32,957 nt of DNA from Roseomonas sp. (GCA_020249125.1 JADCGG010000172.1:1-32957); one strand, 5' to 3'; positions 24,078 through 32,335 are shown, counted from the first letter of the stretch. The notes: a model not told the origin generated them from the sequence alone. A program made the numbers and translations.

Positions 24078-25064
24078 GTGATATATGCAGAAGTGAACAG
24101 GTGTTCAGCCATTGGCAGGCGGGACCTTGGCCTCGGGCTTTTTGCGCTGACGCCTGCTTCCGCGCTGGCCCAGAACCGCGCCCAGCCGCGCGCGCTTTCA
24201 ACCATCGCCATGGTCGGCGATCTGGTGCGGGAGATCGGTGGGGGCAGCATTCGCGCCGAAACCCTGATCGGGGAGGGCGTGGACCCGCATCTGTTCCGCC
24301 CGACGCGGGCCGATACGGCGCGGCTGCTGGCCACCGATATCATCTTCGCCAATGGCCATAGGCTGGAAGGGCGCATGGGCGATGTGCTGGCCCGCGCCGC
24401 GGCCAATGGGAAGCCGGTGGTGATGGTGGCGGAAAGCCTGCCGCGCGCCCGGCTGCGCGCCAATCCGGAATACCCCGATGCCGCCGATCCGCATCTATGG
24501 ATGGACCCGGTGCTATGGGCCGAAGCCGCGGGCAGTATTTCGGTTGCCCTGGGCCGCTTGCTGCCCGATCAAGCGAATGGTTTCGCCGCCAACCTGGCCT
24601 TGTTGCGCAGCCGCCTTGCCGCCCTGCACGAATATGGCGCGCGGGTGATGGCCAGCATCCCGCCGCGCCAGCGCCTTTTGGTGACCGCGCATGACGCCTT
24701 TGGCTATTTCGCCGCGCGCTATGGCCTGGAAGTGGATAGCATCCAGGGGCTTTCCACCGAATCGGAAGCCAACCTCGCGCGCATTGAAGCAATTGTGCGC
24801 GGCCTGGTGGAACGCCGCATCCCGGCGGTCTTTGCCGAAACCTCGGTCCCTGATCGCGCCGTGCGTGCCTTGATTGAAGGCGCCGGGGCGCGCGGGCAGC
24901 GCGTTGCGCTCGGCGGCACGCTGTTTTCCGATTCCATGGGCAAGCCCGGCACCTATGAGGGCAGCTATATCGGCATGTTGGATCACAACTTCACCACCAT
25001 CGCCCGCGCCCTGGGCGGAGACGCTCCGGCGCGCGGCATGCAGGGCCGGCTTGCCACCGCATGA
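24078..25064 (+). CDS. TroA/MntA-type metal-binding lipoprotein-like ABC substrate-binding protein
   Basis: This cluster A-I solute-binding protein has 328 residues if started at GTG 24078; GTG 24093 is equally possible and no ATG occurs before the signal peptide. GRRDLGLGLFALTPASALAQ resembles a Tat or Sec signal; no lipobox Cys is seen, so it is probably soluble in the periplasm. Metal ligands match TroA: His71 (DPHLF), His139 (DPHLW), His205 (TAHDAFGYF) and Asp285 (FSDSMG), with nearly the same spacing as in Treponema TroA. It should bind Mn2+ or Zn2+ and deliver it to the permeases encoded downstream. The palindrome at 24094-24107 overlaps the start region. Its stop overlaps the ATPase start. 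Confidence 0.9.
   Translation: MIYAEVNRCSAIGRRDLGLGLFALTPASALAQNRAQPRALSTIAMVGDLVREIGGGSIRAETLIGEGVDPHLFRPTRADTARLLATDIIFANGHRLEGRMGDVLARAAANGKPVVMVAESLPRARLRANPEYPDAADPHLWMDPVLWAEAAGSISVALGRLLPDQANGFAANLALLRSRLAALHEYGARVMASIPPRQRLLVTAHDAFGYFAARYGLEVDSIQGLSTESEANLARIEAIVRGLVERRIPAVFAETSVPDRAVRALIEGAGARGQRVALGGTLFSDSMGKPGTYEGSYIGMLDHNFTTIARALGGDAPARGMQGRLATA
24094..24107 (+). promoter_or_regulatory. SmtB/ArsR-type palindrome at the start of the metal importer operon
   Basis: TGAACA (24094-24099) and TGTTCA (24102-24107) form a perfect dyad with a 2-bp centre, matching the core of ArsR/SmtB 12-2-12 operators as I know them. TATATG (24082-24087), with TG one base before it, could be an extended -10 just upstream, placing the start at about 24094. 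The dyad would then sit at +1, where a repressor blocks initiation. The adjacent SmtB-like protein is the obvious candidate to bind it. Confidence 0.5.
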
Positions 25065-25828
25065 GCCAGAGCATGACCGCCCCCGCGCCGCTTGCGATTA
25101 CGCATCTGACAGTCGCTTACGGCGACAAGACAGTGTTGTGGGACATCACCTGGCAGGCGACGCCGGGGCTTACCGCCATTGTCGGGCCGAATGGCGCGGG
25201 CAAATCCACGCTGCTGCGCGCCGCGCTCGGCCTGATCCCGAGCATTGCCGGCGATGCGCGCTTCTTTGGCCGCAAGCTGGAGGAAGTGCGCAACCGGGTC
25301 GGTTACCTGCCGCAGCGCGCTTCGGTGGATTGGGATTTTCCGGCCAGCGCGCTCGATGTCGTTTGCATGTCGCGCTATCCGCGCATGCGCTGGTGGGGCC
25401 GTGTGCCGAAGGCGGAACGGGATGCGGCGCTCGGCGCTTTGGAACAAGTGGGGCTGGCTGATCTCGCGGATCGGCAAATCGGGCGGCTTTCCGGCGGGCA
25501 GCAGCAGCGCGTCTTTCTGGCGCGTGCATTGGCGCAGGATGCTGACCTGTATTTGATGGATGAACCCTTCGCCGCGGTTGATGCGGCAACGGAACAGGCG
25601 ATTATCGCCGTGTTGCGCCGCGTGGTGGCAGCGGGGCGCAGCGTGATAGCCGTGCATCATGATCTGGCGACGGTGCCTGCCTATTTCGATCATGTCTTGC
25701 TGCTGAATGGCCGCGCCGTTGCGGCGGGCCATGTGAAAGCCGCCTTCACGCCGGATGCGATTGCGCGCGCCTATGGTGGGCGGCTCAATGTGCTGGAACA
25801 GGCAGTGGCTGAAGGCGGGCTCAGGTGA
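25061..25828 (+). CDS. Metal ABC transporter ATP-binding protein (TroB/MntB-type)
   Basis: The 255-residue ATPase starts inside the stop of the binding-protein gene (ATGA). Walker A GPNGAGKST is at 42-50, the signature LSGGQQQR at 143-150, Walker B LYLMDEP at 163-169 and the switch His near 200. The Q-loop reads LPQRASVDWDFP (83-94), characteristic of the manganese/iron/zinc SitB-MntB-TroB-PsaB group and unlike ZnuC. It powers import through the two following permeases. The stop overlaps the first permease start (GTGA). Confidence 0.94.
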   Translation: MSQSMTAPAPLAITHLTVAYGDKTVLWDITWQATPGLTAIVGPNGAGKSTLLRAALGLIPSIAGDARFFGRKLEEVRNRVGYLPQRASVDWDFPASALDVVCMSRYPRMRWWGRVPKAERDAALGALEQVGLADLADRQIGRLSGGQQQRVFLARALAQDADLYLMDEPFAAVDAATEQAIIAVLRRVVAAGRSVIAVHHDLATVPAYFDHVLLLNGRAVAAGHVKAAFTPDAIARAYGGRLNVLEQAVAEGGLR

Positions 25829-27117
25829 GTCTGGGCTATAACACGCTGGTTGTTTTGCTGGGCTGTGCCTTGCTGGGGCTGGCTTGCGGCACGGTCGGCG
25901 CTTTCGCGCTGTTGCGCGGGCGCGCCTTGATGGCCGATGCGGTCGGCCATGCTGCTCTGCCGGGGGTGGTACTGGCAGCGATGATCGTCGCCACGCTTGG
26001 CGGCAATCCGCGCGCGCTGCCGCCCTTGCTGGCGGGCGCCCTGGTCGCGGGCGTGTTGGGTGTGCTGGCGGTGCAGGCACTCACGCGCGGGCGACGCATT
26101 CGTGAAGATGCGGCCATCGCCATTGTGCTTTCAAGCTTCTACGCCCTTGGCGTTGCGCTGCTGTCCTATGTGCAGACCATGCCGCAAGCGGCGCAGGCAG
26201 GGCTTGGCAAATTCATCCTGGGTCAGGCGGCCGCAATGCGCGCAGAAGATGCGCTTTGGGCCGGCGGCATTGCGGCGTTTTCCGTGCTGATCTGTCTGGT
26301 ATTATTCCAGCGCCTGCGCGCCGCATGCTTCGATCCCGATTACGCGCGCGTCATGGGGCTCTCGGTGGCGCGCACCGATCTGATGCTGCTGGCGCTGATT
26401 GTGATTGTTGCGGTGGCAGGCTTGCAGGCGGTGGGGTTGGTCCTGGTGGTGGCCTTGCTTATTCTGCCGGCGGCGACGGCGCGGTTGCTCACGCATCGGC
26501 TGCCCGTGTTGTTGCTGGTCTCGGCCTTTCTGGGCGCTTTGGCAGGGGCTTTGGGCGCGGCGGCTTCCGCCTTTGAACCGGAATGGCCAACCGGCGCGGC
26601 GGTGGTGCTGGCGGGGGCGATTTTCTTCACCTTGGCTTTGCTGCTGGCGCCAGAGCGTGGCGTGCTGCCCGAAGCCTGGCGCCGCACGCGCCGACGCATT
26701 GCCGCGACCGAAAGCCATTTCCTCCGCGCCGCCTGGGAAGCGCAGGAAGCCGCTGGCGCCGGCCCCGGCACGGCGGGCGATCGCTGGACACCGATTGCCG
26801 CGCTGGCCGCCGCGCGCGGCTGGTCTGAGGGCCATGCATCGCGCTTGGCTCTTTGGCTTGGGCTACGCGGCTTGCTGGCGCGGGCGGATGGAGAAATTCA
26901 TCTGACACCGCGCGGTGCCGCAGCTGCGCGGCGCGCGGTGCGGGCGCATCGCGCGGTTGAGCTGCATCTGCTCGGTCTCGGGGCCACGGATATCGCGGGC
27001 GCGGATCGGCTGGCGGATTTGGTAGAACATGGCCTGCCGGCTGAAATGGCGACGCGGTTATTGGCAGAGCCTTCATCGCTGCCGGCATCGCCCCATGCGT
27101 TAGGTCCACGATCATGA
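25825..27117 (+). CDS. Metal ABC permease fused to a C-terminal DtxR/MntR-like domain (MntC/TroC-type)
   Basis: The 430-residue protein starts at GTG 25825. Residues 1-275 hold the ABC-3 permease domain of about eight helices (GHAALPGVVLAA, FDPDYARVMGL, GLQAVGLVLVVALLILPAATA). The remaining 150 residues are cytoplasmic: a winged-helix-like region (WTPIAALAAARGWSEGHASRLALWLGLRGLLA...) and a DtxR-like helical part. His375, Glu379, Asp398, Glu401 and His402 fall at the same spacing as DtxR H79, E83, C102, E105 and H106; an acid three residues before Glu-His also occurs in MntR. B. subtilis MntC has the same domain order, as I recall. The domain may sense cytoplasmic metal and gate transport. Confidence 0.92.
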   Translation: MSLGYNTLVVLLGCALLGLACGTVGAFALLRGRALMADAVGHAALPGVVLAAMIVATLGGNPRALPPLLAGALVAGVLGVLAVQALTRGRRIREDAAIAIVLSSFYALGVALLSYVQTMPQAAQAGLGKFILGQAAAMRAEDALWAGGIAAFSVLICLVLFQRLRAACFDPDYARVMGLSVARTDLMLLALIVIVAVAGLQAVGLVLVVALLILPAATARLLTHRLPVLLLVSAFLGALAGALGAAASAFEPEWPTGAAVVLAGAIFFTLALLLAPERGVLPEAWRRTRRRIAATESHFLRAAWEAQEAAGAGPGTAGDRWTPIAALAAARGWSEGHASRLALWLGLRGLLARADGEIHLTPRGAAAARRAVRAHRAVELHLLGLGATDIAGADRLADLVEHGLPAEMATRLLAEPSSLPASPHALGPRS

Positions 27118-28049
27118 CGGTGGTGGATTTTCTCAGGCTCGATCTGCCGGCCTTGCTGGCCGCCATTCTCGCCTGTGGCCTATGCGGCTTGCTTGGGTCT
27201 TTTCTCGTGCTCAGGCGCGATAGTTTGCTGGGTGATGCGCTGTCCCATGCGGTACTGCCGGGCATTATTGCGGGCTTTGCGATCACCGGCGCGCGGGCGG
27301 GCTTGCCGATGTTGCTGGGCGCTTTGGCGGCGGCCTTGCTGGCGGTATTTCTGATCAGCCTGGTGCGGCGCGTGGCGCGGCTGGAATCGGGCGCTGCAAC
27401 CGGTGCGGTCTTCACCAGCTTCTTCGCGCTCGGCCTGATGCTGATTGAAGCGACCGGCGCGCGCAGCGTTGACCTTGATTTGGATTGCGTGTTGTTCGGG
27501 CAGCTGGAAAGCCTGGTTTGGTTGGAAGCGCAGGGTTTTGCATCTTTGTTCGATCCAGCGGCGCTGGCTTCCCTGCCGCGCCAAATCTTCCTGTTGGCAG
27601 CGGTGAGCATTGTAGTGGCCGGACTTGTCGCGCTGCTATGGCGGCCCTTGCATTTGCTCTGTTTTGATCCCGATTACGCAGCCGCGATTGGCCTGCCCGC
27701 ACGCGGTTTGGAATTGGCGCTGAATCTGATGGTGGCGGCTGCGGCGGTGGCAGCCTTTGAAGCGGTGGGCAGCATTCTGGTGGTGGCGATGCTGGTGTGC
27801 CCGGCGGCGGCGATACGCTTACTGACGGATTCCTATCGCGCGCAGGTTTTGGGTGGCGCGGCGTTGGGGGCAGCGCTTGGCGCGCTTGGCTATGCTTTGG
27901 CGGGGCCTGTGCCGGCGGCACTCGGACAGGAATTTGCGCTGAATGCGGCGGGGGTCATTGGCACGCTGGGTGGGTTGATGGTCGCGGGCGCGATGGGGCT
28001 GCGCGAATTACGCGCAGCCTTCAGGAAACCCGAGATTATTTCAGGATAA
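27114..28049 (+). CDS. Metal ABC permease (MntD/TroD-type)
   Basis: The 311-residue membrane protein starts at ATG 27114, overlapping the previous stop by 4 bp. It shows the same ABC-3 permease pattern as the upstream gene (LGSFLVLRRDSLLGDALSHAVLPGIIAGF, CFDPDYAAAIGLPARGLELALNLMVAAAAVAAFEAVGSILVVAMLVCPAA) but no C-terminal extension. It should pair with the 430-residue permease as a heterodimer, giving the four-gene TroABCD/MntABCD layout. It overlaps the convergent OmpA-family gene by 14 bp at the 3' end. Confidence 0.93.
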   Translation: MTVVDFLRLDLPALLAAILACGLCGLLGSFLVLRRDSLLGDALSHAVLPGIIAGFAITGARAGLPMLLGALAAALLAVFLISLVRRVARLESGAATGAVFTSFFALGLMLIEATGARSVDLDLDCVLFGQLESLVWLEAQGFASLFDPAALASLPRQIFLLAAVSIVVAGLVALLWRPLHLLCFDPDYAAAIGLPARGLELALNLMVAAAAVAAFEAVGSILVVAMLVCPAAAIRLLTDSYRAQVLGGAALGAALGALGYALAGPVPAALGQEFALNAAGVIGTLGGLMVAGAMGLRELRAAFRKPEIISG

Positions 28050-29163
28050 TTTCCACGCGCCGGTTTTGCGGTTCGCGCACGCCATCGGCGGTCGCGACCA
28101 GGGGCTGCGTTTCACCCAGCGCCGTGATGGTGATGTCCTGGCGCGCAATGCCGCGCCTGACGAGTTCTTCCGCCACCGTGTCGGCGCGGCGGCGTGACAA
28201 TGCCAGATTATACTGCGGCGTGCCGGTGCGATCCGCATGTCCGGCCAATTCAATCCGCGTCGGTTGTGCGCGCGCGGCTTCCGCCGCTTCAACGATGATC
28301 TGGCGGGCACGCGCGGTCAGATCAGCGCGGTTCCAATCAAAGAATACCAGAAAGCTCCGCGCCGCGACGGGGGCCGCGACAGCGGCGGGCGCGGCAGCCG
28401 GCGCATTGAAGGCATAGCGCAGGCCAACAAGGAAGGATTGGTTACGGCTTTCCGTATCCGCCTTGCCCGACAGCACCGTGGCACCCGCAGCATTCACGTA
28501 GCTGACCGGAATGCTCGGCCCCAGGCTTTCGAGGTAACGATACTCGGCAGTAAGTGTCAGCCCCGGTACCTGGCTGATCTGCAAGCCAAGACCAACGATA
28601 CCCTGAAAGGCGAAGGCGCCGCCCGTATCATCCGCGCGGAGCCGCAGGGTGCCATTGCCGGGCCGTCCGGTCAGGTCATTGAAGCTGGTAACAAGATAGC
28701 CGGCACCAAGCCCGACATAGGGCAGGAAGGGGCCGATCCGCACCAGATCCACCAACGCATTGCCCATCAGCCCATAGCTATCCTGCCGCCCGCCATGCCC
28801 CCCGGGGCTGGCGAGGCCAGCGGCGCCATTGGCGCTATCAACTTCATTGCTGCGATAGCTGCCTTCGATTTCCAGGCGAATGCCATTGCTGAAGCCCCAG
28901 CCCAGGCTAAGCAGCCCAACCCCGCCATAATCAAAGCCAAGCTGCCCGCCATTGGGTTGGCCGAGCGCCGTCATGCTCTGGTTCAGCCGGCCATCCAGGC
29001 GGAATTTCGCGTCATCCAGGTAATTCATGCCAATCGCACCGGCGATATAGGGGCCTTCGATGAATTGCGCGCGCGCCGGCGCCGCCGCGCCAAGCCCCAG
29101 GGTCAGGGCGGTGGCGGTGGCGGTGAGAATGCCTCGGGATACGGAAAAAGACGTCATGGGCAT
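28036..29163 (-). CDS. OmpA-family outer-membrane protein
   Basis: From ATG 29163 it has about 375 residues; ATG 29157 is also possible. A signal peptide ends at ARA-QF. The next ~230 residues alternate as beta strands (YIAGAIGMNYLDDAKF, IRLEIEGSYRSNEVDS, LTLTAEYRYLESLG), forming an 8-stranded barrel like OmpA/Omp25-type proteins. The last ~110 residues are a peptidoglycan-binding OmpA domain with ELAGHADRTGTPQYNLALSRRRADTVAEEL and NRRVEIIL. It anchors the outer membrane to the wall. It probably has its own promoter, though none is obvious in the 29164-29212 gap. Confidence 0.93.
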   Translation of the reverse strand: MPMTSFSVSRGILTATATALTLGLGAAAPARAQFIEGPYIAGAIGMNYLDDAKFRLDGRLNQSMTALGQPNGGQLGFDYGGVGLLSLGWGFSNGIRLEIEGSYRSNEVDSANGAAGLASPGGHGGRQDSYGLMGNALVDLVRIGPFLPYVGLGAGYLVTSFNDLTGRPGNGTLRLRADDTGGAFAFQGIVGLGLQISQVPGLTLTAEYRYLESLGPSIPVSYVNAAGATVLSGKADTESRNQSFLVGLRYAFNAPAAAPAAVAAPVAARSFLVFFDWNRADLTARARQIIVEAAEAARAQPTRIELAGHADRTGTPQYNLALSRRRADTVAEELVRRGIARQDITITALGETQPLVATADGVREPQNRRVEIILK

Positions 29164-29212
29164 CAATCTAGCCGCGCTTCATTGACAAAAGAAGACCAGC
29201 GCATGGTTTTGT

Positions 29213-30355
29213 TCAGGAATTCTGCGCGGCGATGGCGTTTAGCGGGCCTAGCGCGGCCTCATCCGCCATGGCGGCCAGGCTGCCCAGCGGCAAAAGCCGA
29301 TTGGCATGGCCCATCTTCCGCCCTGGCCGGGCTTCCGCTTTGCCATAGAAATGCGGCGCGATGCCTGCCTGCCCTTGCAGCCCCGGCCAGGCGGCCATGC
29401 CTTCGGGGCCGATCAGGTTGCGCATCACGGCATCATGGTGCCGATCCGGGGCGCCAAGCGGCAGCCCGACCACAGCGCGGATATGCTGTTCGAATTGGGA
29501 AGCGGTGCAGGCATCCATGGTCCAATGCCCGGAATTATGCGGGCGTGGCGCGATTTCATTGCCGATCAGCCGGCCATCGGGCAGCAGGAACATTTCCAGC
29601 GCCACCAGCCCCACCAGATCAAGCCCGCGCGCCACGGCGGCCACATGTTCCCGCGCGGCGGCGGCGACCGCTGGCGCCACGCGCGCCGGGGCGTAGCTGA
29701 TATCCAGGATATGGTGGCGATGCGCGTTTTCCGTCGCGTCAAATACCGCAAGCGCCCCATCCGCGCCGCGCGCCGCAATGGCGGAGATTTCCAGCGTGAA
29801 AGGCACAAAGCCTTCCAGGATCAGCGGGCGCGGCGCCAGCCTGGCCCAGGCGGCGGCAAGATCATCGGGGTGCCTCAGCACCGCCTGGCCGCGCCCATCA
29901 TAGCCAAGCCGGGTGGTTTTCAGCACGGCGGGCAGGCCAAGCTCGGCCACCGCCGCCTGCAATTCGGCTTCCGTGCGCACCGCGCGCCAGGGGGCGACCG
30001 GCACGCCAATCCCCTCCAGAAACGCCTTTTCCTGCAAGCGATCCTGACAAATGGCCAGCGCCTTCAAGCCAGGGCGACAAGCGACGCGGCGGGAGAGGAT
30101 TTCCACCGTCTCGGCGGGGACATTTTCAAATTCGAAGGTGACGACATCCACCTGATCGGCGAAACGCGCCAGGGCTTCGGCGTATTCATAGGCCGCCACC
30201 GTGCGCGCCGTGGCCACCTGGATGCCGGGCTCATCGGCGCCAGGGGCGTAGATATGGCAGCGATAACCAAGCCGCGCCGCCGCCATGGCGGACATGCGCC
30301 CAAGCTGCCCGCCGCCCAGAATGCCCAGCATGGCGCCGGGCGGCAGGGGGTTCAT
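29213..30355 (-). CDS. purK: N5-carboxyaminoimidazole ribonucleotide synthase
   Basis: The 380-residue ATP-grasp enzyme starts in a 4-bp overlap with pur[12 protein letters not shown] at the N-terminus, [21 protein letters not shown] (ATP-binding loop), EISAIAARG and [14 protein letters not shown] are diagnostic for PurK. It carboxylates aminoimidazole ribonucleotide with ATP and bicarbonate in purine synthesis. Together with PurE it makes CAIR. Full length, no oddity. Confidence 0.97.
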   Translation of the reverse strand: MNPLPPGAMLGILGGGQLGRMSAMAAARLGYRCHIYAPGADEPGIQVATARTVAAYEYAEALARFADQVDVVTFEFENVPAETVEILSRRVACRPGLKALAICQDRLQEKAFLEGIGVPVAPWRAVRTEAELQAAVAELGLPAVLKTTRLGYDGRGQAVLRHPDDLAAAWARLAPRPLILEGFVPFTLEISAIAARGADGALAVFDATENAHRHHILDISYAPARVAPAVAAAAREHVAAVARGLDLVGLVALEMFLLPDGRLIGNEIAPRPHNSGHWTMDACTASQFEQHIRAVVGLPLGAPDRHHDAVMRNLIGPEGMAAWPGLQGQAGIAPHFYGKAEARPGRKMGHANRLLPLGSLAAMADEAALGPLNAIAAQNS

Positions 30356-30837
30356 ACCGGGCTCTCCGGCACATTCTCCGTCTGCGCTGCGCGCCAGGCG
30401 ATCAGGCGTGTGGCGAGCGCGCCATCTTCCAAGGCAAGGATCGAGGCCGCGAGCAAAGCCGCATTCACCGCCCCCGCCCGCCCGATGGCGAGTGTGCCCA
30501 CCGGCACACCCGCCGGCATTTGCACGATGGACAGCAGGCTATCCACCCCGGCGAGAGCCGCGCTTTGCACCGGCACCCCCAGCACCGGCAGATGCGTCAT
30601 GGAAGCAGCCATGCCCGGCAGATGCGCCGCCCCGCCAGCGCCAGCGATAATGACGCAAAGCCCCCGACCCGCCGCCTGCTTCGCGTAATCAAACAGGCGT
30701 TCGGGCGTGCGATGGGCTGAAACCACGCGGGTTTCATGGGCAATGCCCAGTTTTTCCAGGGTTTCCGCGGTATGGCGCAGCGTTTCCCAATCTGAACGGC
30801 TGCCCATAATGACGCCAACCAGCGCTTTCTCGGCCAT
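30352..30837 (-). CDS. purE: N5-CAIR mutase (phosphoribosylaminoimidazole carboxylase catalytic subunit)
   Basis: The 161-residue class I PurE starts at ATG 30837. [40 protein letters not shown] and [32 protein letters not shown] contain the conserved substrate-binding Ser/Asp and catalytic His. It rearranges N5-CAIR to CAIR. It lies 11 bp after the stop of a DUF465 gene and overlaps purK by 4 bp, giving a DUF465-purE-purK operon. Confidence 0.97.
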   Translation of the reverse strand: MAEKALVGVIMGSRSDWETLRHTAETLEKLGIAHETRVVSAHRTPERLFDYAKQAAGRGLCVIIAGAGGAAHLPGMAASMTHLPVLGVPVQSAALAGVDSLLSIVQMPAGVPVGTLAIGRAGAVNAALLAASILALEDGALATRLIAWRAAQTENVPESPV

Positions 30838-30848
30838 TTCTGCCCCCT

Positions 30849-31049
30849 TCAGGCGATGATATCGGGCAAAAGCTGGCTATCGAGCCAGGCGATTTCGTCC
30901 TTCAGCTTCAGCTTGCGCTTTTTAAGCCGCTGCAGCTGCAATTGGTCCACCGGCCCGGAATCAAAGCGCGCGATCACGGTATCCAAATCCCGATGCTCGG
31001 TTCGGAGTTCATGCAGGCGGCGGAGCAGGGCTTCTCGGTCAGCGATCAT
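30849..31049 (-). CDS. DUF465 (YdcH-like) coiled-coil protein
   Basis: ATG 31049 ([21 protein letters not shown]) gives 66 residues, the usual family size; a frame opening at 31091 would add 14 residues. Two amphipathic helices with [23 protein letters not shown] identify DUF465. These small cytoplasmic proteins are widespread in proteobacteria and have no assigned function. It heads the purEK unit and is divergent from a second member of the family. Confidence 0.87.
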   Translation of the reverse strand: MIADREALLRRLHELRTEHRDLDTVIARFDSGPVDQLQLQRLKKRKLKLKDEIAWLDSQLLPDIIA

Positions 31050-31168
31050 CGCGGGGCCAGGTCGAAATCTCTTGATGCTTTTTAAGGGCAAGATGGATTA
31101 GCATGACTTGGCTGCCTGGGACAGGGCCAACCGGCCCCGGGTAGCATCACAGCAAAGGATGCCACGGT

Positions 31169-31345
31169 ATGCGCTTGGATGCCCGGATCGCTTCCCTCAA
31201 TCTGCGTCACGCTGCGCTTGAAGCGCAGATTTTTGAGGAGGATCAGCGACCGAAGCCCGATGCCGAGGCACTTGCCAAACTCAAGCGCGAAAAGCTGCGC
31301 CTGAAGGAGGAAATGGAGCGGCTACGCACCATAACGCCCCACTGA
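31169..31345 (+). CDS. Second DUF465-like small protein
   Basis: ATG 31169 has AAGGA upstream and gives 58 residues ending at TGA 31345. The protein is nearly all helical (MRLDARIASLNLRHAALEAQ, then AKLKREKLRLKEEMERLR), with the family ending of a basic-acidic helix followed by a short tail. It resembles the divergent neighbour at 30849-31049, especially in the KLKxxKLxLKxE segment, so the two are probably paralogues. The function is unknown. Confidence 0.83.
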   Translation: MRLDARIASLNLRHAALEAQIFEEDQRPKPDAEALAKLKREKLRLKEEMERLRTITPH

Positions 31346-31360
31346 ACGCCTTTTGGGGGC

Positions 31361-31404
31361 GCGTTTTCCGGGCGGCCAAGCGGTTCCGCTTGGCCTGAAA
31401 ATGC
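31361..31404. repeat. REP-like palindrome, copy 2
   Basis: Outer arms GCGTTTTC / GAAAATGC and inner arms GCCAAGCG / CGCTTGGC around a 4-nt loop. It matches copy 1 (3258-3301) at 37 of 44 positions, with all inner-arm bases kept and a G-T pair in the outer arm. Like copy 1 it lies between convergent gene ends (31345 and 31406), close enough to serve as a shared terminator. Confidence 0.7.
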
Positions 31405-31405
31405 T

Positions 31406-31954
31406 TTACGCCGCCGCGTCTTCTTCCGACTGTGTCGCAACGGCCAGGGTGCCGACCGCGGCGTTCAATTCAGACTGCGTGCACAGCCCCAGAATAACGG
31501 GATCGCGCGGCTTGATATTCGCGCTGTTCCAATGGGTCTTGTCGCGCACCTTGGCGATGGTTTCCTTGGTGGTGCCAAGCAGCTTCACAATGGTTGCTTC
31601 CTGCACCTGCGGGAAATTGCGGAGCAGCCAGGCAATCGCGTCCGGGCGGTCACTGCGCTTGGAAACCGGCGTATAGCGCCCGCCCTTCGCCTTGGATTTC
31701 GGCAAATGGCTGGCTTGCCGGACCATTTGCAGCCGCGCTTCACTATCCGCTTCACAGCGTTGGATTTCTTCGCGCGTCAATTGACCATTGGCAATCGGGT
31801 CATAGCCGAGAATGCCTTGCGCCACTTCGCCATCCGCGATGGCTTGGATTTCAAGCGGGTGCATGCCGACAAACTCGGCGATCTGGTCGAAAGTAAGCGC
31901 GGTCTTGTCAATCAGCCACACGGCAGTGGCCTTGGGCATCAAGGGCTGGTTCAT
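31406..31954 (-). CDS. trcR: Cell-cycle transcriptional regulator TrcR (DUF1013)
   Basis: The 182-residue protein starts at ATG 31954 (MNQPLMPKATAVWLIDKTALTFDQIAEFVGMHPLEIQAIADGEV) and matches the alphaproteobacterial DUF1013 family throughout, including LTREEIQRCEAD, KSKAKGGRYTPVSKRSDRPDAIAWLLRNFP and KLLGTTKETIAKVRDKTHWNSANIKPRDPV. Two helix-turn-helix-like segments are visible. In Caulobacter the TrcR protein associates with RNA polymerase and cell-cycle gene control, as I recall. This gene is almost restricted to alphaproteobacteria and supports the taxonomic call. Confidence 0.94.
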   Translation of the reverse strand: MNQPLMPKATAVWLIDKTALTFDQIAEFVGMHPLEIQAIADGEVAQGILGYDPIANGQLTREEIQRCEADSEARLQMVRQASHLPKSKAKGGRYTPVSKRSDRPDAIAWLLRNFPQVQEATIVKLLGTTKETIAKVRDKTHWNSANIKPRDPVILGLCTQSELNAAVGTLAVATQSEEDAAA

Positions 31955-32061
31955 GGCATAACCTCAAGGGGCGGGCGGGCGAGAGAAACCCCCGCCATGT
32001 TGCGGTTCCTATAGAGAGAGGCGCGGCCAGGGTCAAAACCCGCCCGCGTGAGGAGGTTTGG

Positions 32062-32256
32062 ATGGCGCTGATGGACGACGAAGAAAGGCCCCGGAGCGCG
32101 CCGCGCTTCAAGCCCATGGTGTTTGACGGCTGGGATGTGGCGCAACTCAAGGAGTATATCGAGTCCCTGAGGACCGAAATCAGCCGGGCCGAGGCCGCCA
32201 TTGGCGCGCGGGATGCCCAGCGCCTGGCGGCGGAGGCGTTCTTCAAGAAGGGGTGA
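32062..32256 (+). CDS. DUF1192 family protein
   Basis: The 64-residue protein starts at ATG 32062 after GGAGG with long spacing (GAGGAGGTTTGG). MDDEERPRSAPRFKPMVFDG followed by WDVAQLKEYIESLRTEISRAEAAI matches DUF1192: a short charged head and one amphipathic helix. Function unknown; it is typical of alphaproteobacteria and often adjacent to trcR-like genes. It is divergent from trcR with about 107 bp between starts. Confidence 0.88.
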   Translation: MALMDDEERPRSAPRFKPMVFDGWDVAQLKEYIESLRTEISRAEAAIGARDAQRLAAEAFFKKG

Positions 32257-32335
32257 GGCGGCGCTGTTCGCGTTTTGTTTTTTCTCTCCCCCTACCACTT
32301 GTCGGTGGCGCCCTGCCATGAAGTCAAGCAGATTC
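32257..32335 (+). other. T-rich region flanking the CRISPR array (candidate leader or terminator)
   Basis: A T-rich tract (TTTTGTTTTTT, from about 32274) lies directly after the DUF1192 gene and before the first repeat. A small stem-loop follows, CTACC (32292-32296) with GGTGG (32304-32308). It could be the array leader, the DUF1192 terminator, or both. No tracrRNA anti-repeat and no cas gene is present here. Confidence 0.4.

Noticed and set aside
24983-26080. Long minus-strand frame antisense to the metal ATPase and permease
   Set aside because: The plus-strand genes have full ABC motifs and 4-bp overlaps; the antisense product is Arg/Pro/His-rich noise.
28237-29700. Long plus-strand frame across the OmpA gene and purK
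   Set aside because: It crosses two confidently identified minus-strand genes and the translation is low-complexity; a GC-rich shadow.
29306-30688. Long plus-strand frame antisense to purK and purE
   Set aside because: Shadow of two essential-pathway genes with complete motifs on the other strand.
32257-32335. Possible tracrRNA or degenerate repeat left of the array (CCCTACC at 32290-32296)
   Set aside because: Only a 7-base match to the repeat, at 56 bp and not 66 bp from the same word in repeat 1, and no anti-repeat on either strand.
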